Positions 49,736 through 61,908 of a stretch of DNA of 64,000 nucleotides are shown here, in pieces; within the stretch, counting starts at the first letter, position 1; each line of letters starts with the position of its first letter. Position numbers and translations under genes: made by a program. The notes under the pieces were generated by a model. It saw only the letters and a list, made by a program, of their open reading frames with translations. It was not told the DNA's origin and made no database searches. The stretch comes from Gossypium raimondii. Its lineage: Eukaryota; Streptophyta; Magnoliopsida; Malvales; Malvaceae. Location of the stretch: contig NC_068569.1 in the NCBI RefSeq assembly GCF_025698545.1, positions 17,112,001 to 17,176,000 of the forward strand, read 5' to 3'.

Positions 49736-50110
49736 TTTTATAAATTAAACATTTTATTACATATAATAATATTTAAGTGTCTCATTAATTTAATGTCATG
49801 CATTAACTAAACATCAACCCATTTAAGAAATGATTAAAATATATTATCTTTGCAGTGCGATTAATTTTCTTATGAAAGTATTTTTATTTTTTGTCTTTTA
49901 TATATAAAACTTATTTCAAATCCAAAATGAATTTAGTAAAATACAAAGATTTGAACCGAGACATTTTGCTTCCTATAAGCTCAACGTTAAAGCGATATAT
50001 AACTTTTATAAATATTTTTACACTTTATTACCTATAGTAATCTATTCGAAAAAAAAATATAAATATACAAGCAAATATATTACCCTTAAAACTTTAGATC
50101 TAACAGAAAC

Positions 50111-50986
50111 CTCTTACTCGAAGCCTTGAACATCGGAGTGGTTGGCTCCGAAAAAAAATACTGGTGCTTGCGCACGGGTTCGGCACAGACCAATCGGCCT
50201 GGCAGCACATTGTCCCACTTTTCACGCCTTGTTATCGTATAATTCTGTTTCACCTTGTTTGTGCCAAAAGTGTCAACCCTGATTACTTCTACTTTAGAAG
50301 GTACACAACCCTCGATGCCTACGTTGATGACCTGCTTAACATCCTCGATGCGCTCGGCGTTGACCGATGCGCTTATGTTGGTCACTCCTTCTCTACTATG
50401 GTATTGGTTAGCATCTTCGCTTCCATTCGCCACCCTGAACTTTTCACCAAACTCATCCTTATTGGTGCTTCTCCCAGGTAAAAAAAGAAGAAGAAGAAGA
50501 TTTAGTAACAGGATTTGTCTTATTTGCTTTACCGTTGATTTGAAATGAATTTATAGGTTTTATTTCTCCAAGTTTCTTAATGATAAAGATTACCATGGAG
50601 GATTCAAACAAGGGGAAATCGAGAAAATGTTTTCAGCAATTGAAGCCAATTATGAAGCGTGGGTCAACGGACGTCGCTAACGGTGAGGGTTGATAGCAGT
50701 TCGAGAATTCAGCTGGACCCTTTTCAACATGAGGCCAGACATATCATTATTCATTTCCAGGACCGTATTCAAGAATGACCTGAGAGGGGTACTTGGGATG
50801 GTCCAAGTACCCTGTTGCGTAATCCAACAGCTAAGGATGTGTCGGTACCGGCATCGGTGGCTGAGTATTTGAGGACCCACTTGGGCGAAGGACAACAATC
50901 GAAATTTTGAAGACGAAGGGGCATTTGCCGCATTTGAGCGCACCAATGTTGCTGGCTCAAATACTCAGTAGAGCCCTTTCACGGTG
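50111..50986 (+). pseudogene. Broken D14-family (strigolactone receptor) alpha/beta hydrolase
   Basis: The two-exon layout of D14 is kept: exon 1 50111..50477, intron 50478..50556, exon 2 from 50557. Recognisable pieces are [41 protein letters not shown], the catalytic serine in [49 protein letters not shown] and [12 protein letters not shown]. Damage: no start codon is visible, a four-residue insertion follows the intron, a deletion and stop near 50672-50680 remove the FAPLAVGAD-type segment, and at least two more frameshifts occur near 50831 and 50908, around the Asp and His regions. It cannot make a full hydrolase. A functional D14 gene elsewhere in the genome is expected. Confidence 0.92.
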
Positions 50987-51487
50987 AGGTTATAGGCTTT
51001 CTAGTAAGGGCGGGTAGGGTCCACCTAAAAATGTAACAAGTAAACTTGATGCCGACACTTGATATTTTCAATTTTCTTTATTTTTATATTTTGAAGAGTA
51101 AAAAATAAAAATCAGGACATAAAATTGAAACATAAATTTGGCTAGAAAAAAAAAAAGCATAATCCAATTTAAAAATAAATAATTTTTATTGCACAATTAT
51201 ATGAGTAGCTAGGTTCAAGACCTACCATGTACAATTATAGGTGTAGGTCTTTAAGTCTCATATTGCGTGGGAGTTGTAATCCAATTAGTCCCAGTTAGTT
51301 GGCTTTAGTCTGGATTATATTAGTTTTAATCTGTTTGTGTTGTAATAATTTAATTGTGCTTGATGGTTACTTGGATAGTCCGTTTGTAATAGTTTGATAC
51401 TTGTGATTGTTCGGACCTATATTTGTAATTGTATTGTACTTGTTACAATTAAAAAAATGGTTTTTTTGGTATAAAAAATAAATCATT
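50987..51487. other. Short intergenic stretch
   Basis: AT-rich. I see no gene or clear repeat. Confidence 0.4.
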
Positions 51488-52051
51488 TTAATTTAGTAGT
51501 AAACTACACTCAATGTCAAAAAATTATTAGTATGTTTATGTTTTGGTTGCTTAACTTTGAAAAATTTTTAAAAAAAGGTAACTAAACTGTTTGAAAGTTC
51601 TTATTTAAGTCACTAAACTATTCAAAAATTTTTATTTAAGTTACTAAGTTGTTAAGTTTTATTTTTAAAATCTGACTAGTGAGCTCCAAGCAACGAGTCG
51701 ACAATCGATATTGTGGATCAATACCCATTGATGAGTAATGTTAGAGATCCAATCGGTTAATGTTAGAGATCGGAGAATAAATCTGTTTGGATTTTGATTT
51801 GTAAATTCATGATAGTTAATGTTGTATCATGAAAATAAACTAAATCGTAAAAGAGAAGACAAGGGAAATAAAAGCTTTCAATTAGTGCAAGTAATGCATA
51901 TAGAGAATGCCATACAACAACAATTTTGACAGCCTATTAACTTAGTATTCGAATGGTTTAATGACCATTTTATAACTTTTTGAAGTTAAATAACCAAAAT
52001 ATAAACTTACTAATAGTTTAAAAACCTTAAAAGTAATTTACCTTTAATTTA
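51488..52051. mobile_element. Non-autonomous element with about 90-bp terminal inverted repeats
   Basis: The left end contains TTATTAGTATGTTTATGTTT and the right end, reverse-complemented, contains TATTAGTAAGTTTATATTTT. Both are followed by GGTT(G/A)(C/T)TTAACTT. The outer ends TAATTTAGTAGTAAACTAC and TAAATTAAAGGTAAATTAC also correspond. No coding capacity. No target duplication was confirmed. Confidence 0.6.
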
Positions 52052-55000
52052 GAGCTAACATGTTTGTCCACACCATCTGATAGTACCATTTCGTACTCCA
52101 ATTAGGCAGATTTTCAAACCTTACTTAGTTTACGAAAGCTGCTAGCTAGGATCCGAAACTATAGCATGGCCCATCAATTAAATGGGTTACCACTTACCAC
52201 GCAATAGGGAGTGCACCACATGATTTTACATTAAATTATTTAAAATAAATATTATATAGTTAACATTTTAAATACAATTATGACAAAATAATAATAATCA
52301 TAGTAGGATAGATAAATTCTCAAATCTAGTAGTAAAGAAGTTGGGATTGGTCCTATCTTTGTAACAAAAGAAAAGGCAAAAATTAAGCCGAGAGAGAAGG
52401 AGAGGGAGAGAAATTAAAACAAGTGGATAGTGGGGTGAAGGAGTCGAAAAAGTACAATTATCTTTGGATGCTTCAATAAAAGCTTTAATAGTTTAATCAT
52501 TGCTTCTTACCCATTTTATCCATAAAATTTTGGGTATCAATTAGAAATATCATTATATTAAGTTAAAGACTTTGAGAAGTAATTTTAAATACAATTCATA
52601 TATATTCTCTTGATTTTATTTGTGTATGTGATGTTAATATCCCTTCGACATTGAGCTGTTTACGAAGATTAGAAAAGATTGGTAAGGTTGTATATGTTTT
52701 ATAGAGCATGCTTTGAATAAGTTTTCGTTATATTTTATCTACATTTGCTTCAAACTTCCTTTGGTTTAGTTATACATATACAAAACCCATAGGTAGAGTT
52801 CGACTAGACATTTAGATAGATGGGAGATTGTCATGTCGCCCTTTTTCTTTTCCGAAACTTTTTAGAATTATAATAGGCTTTGAGAGTTAAAGTCAATTTA
52901 GACCCTAAATAAGGTCAAAAAGTTTTTAGCATTATTTTCCTTTCACAAAAGACTAAAATTTGACATGGAATTTTTTTACCTCTTGGTCCAACTTAAACCA
53001 TTTTTGAAACTAATTTAAAACTTAATCATAAATAATAAATTAAAATTTTAATAATTTCATTTATTATTTTGAATTCAAAATAATAAAAATAAATATTATA
53101 AATAGGTAAAGATACAAGCAATACTATTTTTTGAACCAATATAAAGATTAATCCTTTAGAGATTAGTAGCAATGTCCCTAAACAACATTTTCTCCAAGGT
53201 TTAAACTTGAATTCGTCATTAATAAAACATTGTCTTCAAAGTTCCAACAATACTATTAAGTATACAATAAACCAACAATAAGAGAGTTTTATATGGTTTA
53301 TTATAGAAGCTTTAAACATATATAAAGGATCTTGTTTATAAACATAAATAAATTAGAGATGATTCATTTGTGCTTGGTTCATTGGACACTTTATTTATTT
53401 ATTCCATAAGTCTTCTAGTTTAGTAATGTTTCTCAAAAGTACTTTTGAGAAAAAAATACTTCCGAAGAGAAGTTAAAATTTTCAACTTCTTAAAAAACTG
53501 CTTTTGTGCCACTTTTTGGTTTAGAGAAATATTTTTCTCTCAAAAAATAGCTTGTTTAGAAATACTTTTATCTTAAAAGTGTTTATTAAAAACAATATTA
53601 AACCCATCGAAAAGGGTATGGGGGCTTTGGGGCCAGGGTCCTGTAACTTATGGGTTCCCGTAAATGATTCAAATATGTTGTGGGCTCATGGGCCGTGGAT
53701 GCACCAAAACTCCCACCACGGTCCAAGAACTGGTAGACATCAGTGCCGATTGATTCATTTAGGAAATGCATTATTCATGTTTAAATCCAATCTCATCATC
53801 TCTTTATTTCCAGATTTCAATATCTTCAGTACAACACGTCTCAAATTCTGTTTGCATTATCAAATTTCCACCCAACTTATCCTTAATCAGTCAGAGATTG
53901 AAAGAAACGGACCAGATTTTAATTTTCATTTTGGAAACGTATCTGATTTGAATGGAAAAACTCTTTAAGCATATATGATTATAAAGAATAGGTGCTAACA
54001 AGTCTTATTTAGTAGACTAAAATAAATAAATAAATAAATATTTGACTCTTAATTTTAGCAATTGGAGATGGAACCTCTAATATATTAAAAAGAAGAAAAA
54101 AGCATCTGGATAACCCTTTGATAATTATAAATAAATTAAAAAACCTCGTGAAGTGAAATATAAGGATTCAGATTGATGGGGAAAATGGACCCCCAAAGCA
54201 GAAGCAAAGTGGAAAGGTCCGAGTGCAAAGTCTCCTACCCACCTAATAATCAAGTAGGGTCCGATTGACCAAAACAACACATCTGCTTCTCGGCCTTAAG
54301 ACCCCCAAATGAATGCATCTCAATTATCACATATTATATGTTTTTCTTTTCCTGAAAAAGAAAGTAAGATAGTTATGTTGTGTTAAGCCCACATGGAAAA
54401 TCTCCGGGAATCAACTTGCAAGCGTGTTCAATCATTATTCGTGAGGACTGGACCCAGTCATTCAAGAATTTAGGGGTCGCCAACTTCGTAAGCTTTGGTT
54501 GGGTGGCTTCACCCTTGACTGCAAATTCCATTGCAATTTTCCTTCCCAACTTGAATTCCCTTGTACTCAGAGTTGGCTTCTTGAAAAACTATTCAATTTG
54601 CTTTAAAGGGTCATTGGGTTAATTTTGTCGTTGGGGGTACTTTTATTTAGGTTTATGCTATGTTGAAATTCTAGATTCATTTTCTTTATAATAACTTCAG
54701 TTTTGTTGTTAAACTGATTAATTTCTATGTAACTTTAATTATATAATTGAGTAACAAAACTTAATAGTGTTATCAGTTTAAGCCTAATAACATGGATATA
54801 GATCCTATATAAAACAATATTAAATTATATCAAATGAGAAAACCCCAAGACCTAGCTGATTCTAAGTCTATCTTCCAAGTGTTTTATTCAACGTACAAAC
54901 CACCCACTACTACGAAAGAGAAATAGTCGTGGGGCTAATTTGAACCTATTTTTGCAGCTTCCTTGAAATGTTATCAGGTGGGATTAAAAAAGAAGATTAA

Positions 55001-56180
55001 GCGATAAAAGTTGGCTAGACTCTTCACCTATCCATCCAATATCATTGAAAACAGCAATTAGATTTCTTAAGATAGATGTTTATGTCTAATTAAACTTGTT
55101 CTTAAAGTGTTAATTGACACCAATACTTTACTAGTGAAACTTATATTTAACGGAGGATTTTTCTAAGTGCCACATACACTGATACTGAGATTATGAAATT
55201 TAAAATTGCCTAAACTTTTTTAAATCCATGAAGTCGTCTTCCAACTTCCTCTTTTATCTATTTTATGTCCACAACGGTTAAGATGTCTATATCAAGTAGG
55301 GAAAGAAAAAATTCCAGTCTTGCGTGGGAAAACGAAAATGAAGTTGCTAAATTAAGTGGCTACATTAATTTTTATTTTTCTACAATAGCTTAGAGCTTAA
55401 GTACATTACAAGGAAACTAATTTTGGGAGGAATAAAATAAATTGCCCTTAACATTAAAAAGCAAGAAATTCATTCCAAAGGATTGTAAAAGGCAAGTGAA
55501 TTAGCGACCACCCAGATACTATTTGGTCTTATCTTAAGTTCTCTTTTCAATTTGCTCCCCATCTTAGAGCCAATTGAACGGTAAGCAAAAATGCCTTTGG
55601 AAAAAGTTTTATTCTTTTTTCTGAACAAAGGATAATAATGGCAGACGATAAGATGGGTTTATTGTGTAACTCAAAACAAAATCAACGGCAATGATGGAGT
55701 GGGTACCCTTTCTTTTTTGTTTGATCCCTGCACGAGCTCCTCTTGAAATTTTCTTTTAAAATATTAATATTCAAACTATTCATTACCAAACAAAACAGAG
55801 ACAATTCCAGACCATATTCGTTTGTTCCACTTTAATCATTCTTAAACTCATAATTAAGAAATATATTAAAAGAGAAACAAGCACAAAATAATATTAGTAT
55901 TATATGATATAACACACAAAGCAGCAGTTGAACTGTCAACAATTTATATATACTATTCTTTTTTCTTTATGAAATAAAGCCAAAAGGCAAACCAAAACCC
56001 GATCAACAAAGCATATCAAAGTCTCACATCACGTTATCACAATATATCGATAGTACTTCAAAGATATTTACATTTTCAATATTTTCCTTTCATTTTTCTT
56101 TTCCCGTCTAAAATCTAATTTCATTGTTTCTCTTTTGGATTTTTTTATTACAATCTCCATGTGCGGTGGTAGGGACAGTT
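52052..56180. other. AT-rich intergenic DNA
   Basis: No gene is recognised. Frames at 53552..53968 and 54380..54622 are open by chance as far as I can tell. A perfect 18-bp palindrome CTCAAAAGTACTTTTGAG lies at 53432-53449. The right end carries the 3' UTR of the ARM-repeat gene. Confidence 0.45.
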
Positions 56181-57647
56181 TTATACTGACACATCTGAGT
56201 GCCTGGCAGCGGCGTTGCCGGATCTTGGTTGCCGTAGAAGCTCTATCAATGTCTCCGCCTGTCCAAATAATGACAAACAAAACGACAAGGGAATCACTCC
56301 ACCCATTAGACAAAATAATACAAAATGAAACCTGGAAATTTTTAAAAACTAATACTGAGAAAAAGAAATGTCAATCAAAATAATACCCAAAACACGGCGT
56401 TGCCACTAGCGCGTTCGAAGACAGAGTCACTTTGTTCCTTTTTTTTGTTCGCTCAAAATGGTAAAATAGATAGGAGGAAAGTGTAAATGACGTGGCAAAA
56501 TATTGTACACATCTTTCTTTTCTTGCACTTAAAACGAGCCATAAAAACAGGCAACAATTTCCTTTTTTCAAAAAACAACCGTGACACGTCAACGAACGAT
56601 GACTAACCAACCGGATTTTACTGTTTTGTGAACTAAAACTTAATTCAGTTACTAGTAACTTACCTTTTGCTTGGCGCGATTGGTGCCGGACTGAGACAAA
56701 GCGACTAAGGGAGGAATGGCTCCTTCGCGGGCCACCATAGTACGGAACAGCACACTATCTTCGCAAATCTGTAATAAGATTGCTACGGCGATTTCCTTTT
56801 GCCTTTGCGATCCGACTTCGATGATTTCCACTAAAACGGGAATCCCTCCTTCTTCGACTAATGCCGTTTTAGCTTCCGGTACGGGTACCAACACGCTCAT
56901 AACGAAAGCCGACTTGTCAACCATGTTTGACCCGAAGTCGGCCATTAATTCCACTAGTGGTCTCATGATCCCCGCTTCAACGGCTCTGATTTTGTTCTCT
57001 TTAACCGTGCATAGAGAATAAAGCGCCGTTGATGCGTCCTTTTTCCCGCGAAATCCACCGTTTTCGAGAAGATTAACTAACAGTGGAATAGCTCCTGACC
57101 GTCCGATCGCTACCTTGTTTTCTTCTACCTGCGATAGCCGAAGCAAAGCACAAGCTGCGTTTTCTTTAGCCGTTGAAGTTCCTGTTCTCAAAGCTCTAAC
57201 CAGTGGCTTAATCGCTCCGGAGGAGGCTATAAGTTCTTTGTTCTCATCGCATAAAGAGAGATTCAAAATCGCCGTCACGCCGTTTTCTTGAAGATAGGGA
57301 TCAGAGGATGAAATTAACGAAATCAGAGGCCTAATCGCGCCAGCTTTAGCGATCTTGATTCGATTCTCCGGCTTGTTCTTCGCCAGAAGCCTAAGCTCCA
57401 AAGCCGCTTGCTTTTGCTCGTCAATCGAACAGGAATCGAGATCCGATACGAGCTGCCGTATCAAATCATCCGAATTCTCGGAATTAGCACAGGCGAGTAG
57501 TAATCGCCGGTTCTGAGACGATGCCGATGGGAACTCCCCCGATCTATCGCTGTTACAATCACTGAAAGCTGTAGAATCGTCGTTGATACTCAAATCATTA
57601 AAGCTCCTCCCCATATACTTGTAATTCACCGGATTCTCTGTCTCCAT
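56181..57647 (-). CDS. ARM-repeat protein (plant U-box-less ARM family)
   Basis: Two exons, 57647..56664 and 56258..56181, give 353 residues joined in phase 0 (donor GTAAGT, acceptor ACAG). The small second exon adds AETLIELLRQPRSGN and the stop. The start METENPVNYKYMGRSFNDLS is conserved in Arabidopsis AT3G01400. Residues from about 65 to the end form tandem armadillo repeats, seen as repeated GAI-PLV-LL patterns such as KAGAIRPLISLISSSDPYLQ, SGAIKPLVRAL and SGAIPLLVNLLENGG. ARM repeats bind protein partners. No U-box, kinase or other catalytic domain is present, so the function is unknown. The family resembles the ARM half of PUB E3 ligases. Confidence 0.93.
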
Positions 57648-59097
57648 ATCTAAGCCACCACACTGTCACTGCATCAAAATCTAGCCAGCGTTAATCGAAA
57701 ACCACGATTCAGGATGGATGTTCAAATCGGGTTAACCGGAATCAGAAACGAGGCGTATCCGGGTTAGTTGATAAAGGGCTGAAAAATAGTGTAAGAGCGA
57801 GGGACAGGGGGAGAATATAAGGGGAATCAGTTTCAACCTACACAATTCGGCCAGACTTTTGCAGTGGGGGGGTCTTGGGGTGACACGTGTAATTTTACCG
57901 TACCAAAAAAACCAAAGCCTGATAGGAGCACGTGCGATGCGAATGGTGTCCCTTTTTAGGCGCGTGCATAGAAACTAGATGGTTGGATTGTCTATTCGAT
58001 AAAAGAGTGGTTTTCATGGAAGATGAAATCGTTTTCCGGTTTTCGCAATCTCTTTCATCAATAAAACTAAAAAGACTTCCCACGATTTATAAAGTTTAAC
58101 TGATACACAGATAAATCTGGGGCATGGTTTTTAGTACTGTGATACGTTAATGGTACGCTTTCAGTACCCTCATTTCGTCATTCCAGTTACTGCCACGTAA
58201 AACCAAATTCCAATTCCCTATATTTTTATTTATTTATTTTGGGCAGTGGCCAGTGCCGACTTGGGTGCACAAGCTGACTTGCATTAATCTTAAGGTATTT
58301 AGTCCAAACACAGATCAGATCAGGCCACGCTTCTCCGCCTTTTAATCACGAAAATCAAGCCGATGCTGTTGTTAATGTTGTTGGGTATAATTCCTTTCTT
58401 TTTCTTCTTGTCGGTAATTTAAGTTTTAATTTTGTGTCAAGGAATAATATGATTTTCTTTAAGGAATAAAATACTAGCCTCAATAATTATTTTTTGTAAA
58501 TTTTAATTTTCTTACACGTTACAGTGCTGTCGATAGAAAATAGAACATAATATAAAATTCTTAATAATTATAAAGTGTTACCACTTGACTATAAAGTGTT
58601 TTCTAACTTTAAAAGTATAATTGTATCATTGATAATTTTGTTCCATGATTTTTGCAAATTGAAGGCACCACATGGCTTTTGCCATTTGCCTTCCGGACTT
58701 TTTATGCTTTTCGCACATACAATGAGGAGAAAAAATAGAGTAGTTGCATGGCATGGTAATTGACCTTCAACTTTTGTGTGGTCTTGAAAATTCTGGGTAC
58801 TTACCCTACGGCTCCCCGTCTTCTCAGGCTGAATGATAACAAATTGGGATTCTTTTAGATATGGTGAAGAATAATACATTATGACATTTAAAAAAAAAAT
58901 CAGTATAAGGGGGGGGGGCGGGGGCGGGGAACAATGAGTGGACTGGAGATGTGATTATCAAATTATAATAAGCCCTCCACATTCGAGTATTGACTTGGAA
59001 ATCCAATAGTGATGGTGAACTGCTATATATTTGACCTAGTTAATATATATAGGCGGCTAACAAGGGTAAATTAAATCAGATTATTTTTTATTTTTAT
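57648..59097. other. Upstream region of the ARM-repeat gene
   Basis: The first few hundred bases hold the promoter and 5' UTR of the ARM-repeat gene. No other gene is seen. A G-rich tract lies at 58909-58929. Confidence 0.45.
58909..58929 (+). repeat. G-rich tract, possible G-quadruplex
   Basis: The tract reads G10-C-G5-C-G4, so it could form a G-quadruplex. Confidence 0.75.
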
Positions 59098-60285
59098 AAG
59101 GAGAAATTATATTAACAGTCACTCAATTTTAATGTAGTTGATAAAATAATTACTCTGATTTTAATTCAGTCACTCAACTTTAGAAAAATGACAAATCAGT
59201 CACTAACATTACAAAGATGACAGAAAGTTGAGGGGACCCATTAACTTACCATGTTGACATTCCACATGGAAACGAGGGCCTCTATACCATCCCCATTAAC
59301 TTGCACTAGAAGAAGAACAAGAATAAAGAAAAATTGCAACCCATGTTTTTGCTTTGCCAAAATAAAATTCGACCCTCTCCCTCTCCTCCACTATCCCTTT
59401 TCCTCTGCTAATTATTTCGTGTTTCTAGGTCACCGAAAAAAACAACCCAAAAGAAATTAATTTTTTTATAATTTTTTTGGGGAAAATTTGAAATCAGAAA
59501 TTAAAAGACAATATATATATACAAGGTTCTCATCTGTTGAGAGTGGCTATTCGTATTCTTGAAGCTAATTATCAGAATACTGTCTTCGGAAGGAGCAGTT
59601 GAAGGTTTTGAAAGGAGTAGGAAGTTGGTGATAAGAGTGGTGGTGGAGTCTGTTTTCTGAGCAGTGGTTTTGCGCACAACAAGTTGTGGGTGTGCAAGAG
59701 TAGTCGAGGCCTTGCGCGAGAGATAAGAGAAGTGGGCGTTTGCAGTGGAATAGTCATAGAGGTGGACATTATTTGTGTTTCCCTTTCAGAGCTTAGAGTC
59801 AGCTGATTGAGCTTAGTTACTGGGTCGTGTCTTTATAACTCCAACAAAGCAATCATGCGAAGAAGAAAGAGATCTATTATTAAGGGGTTTTTTCAAAAAA
59901 TTTTGAGATCAAATACTTCCTAAAAAGAGCATGGATCTTGTGAACAAATCCGGTCCAAAAAAATAAGGAGAAACCTTAAATTTCTCCTTCGGTCCTTCAA
60001 TTGAACTTGCAATTGATAAAAAAATTGTGGTCAAATCTAAAGAGAATCAAATAGATCAAAAAATAATTTTGTAAAAACTTTTTGTTATTGACAAATTTGA
60101 TGAGAAATATTTAGAGGCTCTAAATTTGGAAATGAGTATGTATAAATCTGTAATGAAAATTGTTAGTGGGTAGCTGATTTGTCACTTTTCGATAACGTTA
60201 GTGACCGATTTGTCATTTTTTTAAAGTTAAGTGACTGTTTTATCAATTGTACCAAAATTGAGTAACTGTTGATGTAATTTACCTT
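59098..60285. mobile_element. About 1.2-kb element with roughly 120-bp terminal inverted repeats
   Basis: The left end (59098-59225) contains AACAGTCACTCAATTTTAAT and AAAAATGACAAATCAGTCAC. The right end (60165-60285), reverse-complemented, contains AACAGTTACTCAATTTTGGT and AAAAATGACAAATCGGTCAC in the same order. The interior has no transposase motif. Long terminal repeats suggest a Mutator-like, non-autonomous element. The class is inference. Confidence 0.7.
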
Positions 60286-61908
60286 TTTTTATAATTAATG
60301 ATCTCCAAGGTGGAGACCTATATATTTTGGATTTTCAAATTTTTAATAAAATAATTCAAGATTTTTTTTGTAAAACAGTAATTATAGCCATGAAAAAGAA
60401 ATCTGGGCGTCTTTTTTATGATTAAAGTGAGAGTTTGGCACGAGTTCATGCTAACCTCAGGTTGTGTAACTTTTTAAATTTCAAATTGCGTATATAAAAA
60501 TATAAATACCTCGTTTAGTCATTAAGAAAAGTAGGCAGGTAACTTGTCTTCCAAGAAAAAACGTAGGCAGGTACTTAATCTATAATGACCCATGGAATAA
60601 AAACAAGGAGGTAATGGTAGTTATATACTATAAATTTAGTAAATGGACAGTTTTCTCGAAATCCCGAAAAATGCATTAAAATGATTTATAGAAAACTTAA
60701 AAATGGGAGAATCAATCTTCCAAGTTTGCTACATGAATTTGAATTTGTGGGTTATGGGATGGAAAGTAGCCATTCACATCTTTAGGAGATAAAATCCGAA
60801 CGAATGCTTAATGGTGATGGTGAGGTGCTTGCCCATCTAATGGGCCAATATATTTATTGGTATATGAAGGGATGTAAGGATGAAAAGTGTGGGGGGGGGG
60901 GGGGAGGGGGGGAATAGTTGACCATTATTCTAGACAAGTTTAGGGGTTATCCTCAATCGGTTTTAAAATATGGATATGTATATGCATGTTTATCTTGACC
61001 TTTTTTAGGGTATTTTGTTTCAATTTGACTTCTTTTTTAATACACGATCATGTTAAAAGAATCTACAATACAACCTGTGACAGATATGAAGTCTACTACT
61101 TTGATTTATGATAATGGAAAAGAAATTACAATTACAATATTAAATTATTGATTTTAGTAACTGTGGATACACAAAATATTTAAACACTTAGACATGACAT
61201 AGAGCTATTTTGTCCGAGTGTGTTTTTATTTGACAATATTACTAATATTGTTTTGAGCGGGCTAAAATTTGTGTTGTATGATTAAATACGTTGTTACTTT
61301 AATTTTATCTTAGTGTTCGATAGTTGTTACTTCTTTTGAGCGGGATAGCTCTTATTGAATGTAATTTTAAGCTACGTGGAACTTCAAGAAATAGTTTGAT
61401 GTTAAGCTGCTTGCTTCCGTTTTTTCCTTCATATGAATTTTATGTAATTCCCATACAAATTTTCTGGTCAGCTAATTCCCATACTGTTTGTTATGATATT
61501 TCAATTAAAGGAAACAATGTTAGGCCCAATTGAAATTTTGTTCCATTGAATTTGCATAATTAACCTAATCAGGGTAATAAGAGCCCAATACTATTTACTC
61601 TCGTGTTTTAATATGGGCTGATAGCAACGTATTTAATGTACCGAGTGAAGATGGGCCGTTGGATAATGAATCTGGCTGTCGTGGGTCGGGACCGTGCACC
61701 AAAAATTTCGGATCGATGTTCTAAAATGTCTGGCAATAAATTTTGTTCTTTTTTTCCTTTTCCCGAAAACTAAATGATTTAAACTGCCTTAAACCCCAAA
61801 ACGAAGTATAGGGTTTATGTAAGCAGTGAAACCCATTGCGTAAGTTCACAGCTTCTCTTCTCTGCTCTTCTTTCCCAAACCGCCCCTTTGGCTTTTCAAA
61901 GTTAAAAC
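60286..61908. other. Intergenic region upstream of VDAC
   Basis: AT-rich with one G-rich tract. The last few hundred bases hold the VDAC promoter and 5' UTR. No other gene is seen. Confidence 0.45.
60891..60913 (+). repeat. G14-A-G8 tract
   Basis: Fourteen G, one A, eight G. It may form a G-quadruplex, and its exact length may be an assembly artefact. Confidence 0.75.

Noticed and set aside
50086-50433. A 115-residue minus-strand frame
   Set aside because: It lies antisense to the D14-family pseudogene, whose plus-strand reading matches a known family.
53552-53968. A 138-residue open frame
   Set aside because: No conserved motif, atypical composition, and AT-rich flanks without promoter or splice features.
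54285-54297. A CTTCTCGGCCTT string resembling the 5' end of U2 snRNA
   Set aside because: The match is only about 12 bases; the following bases do not continue as U2 and no upstream promoter elements were seen.
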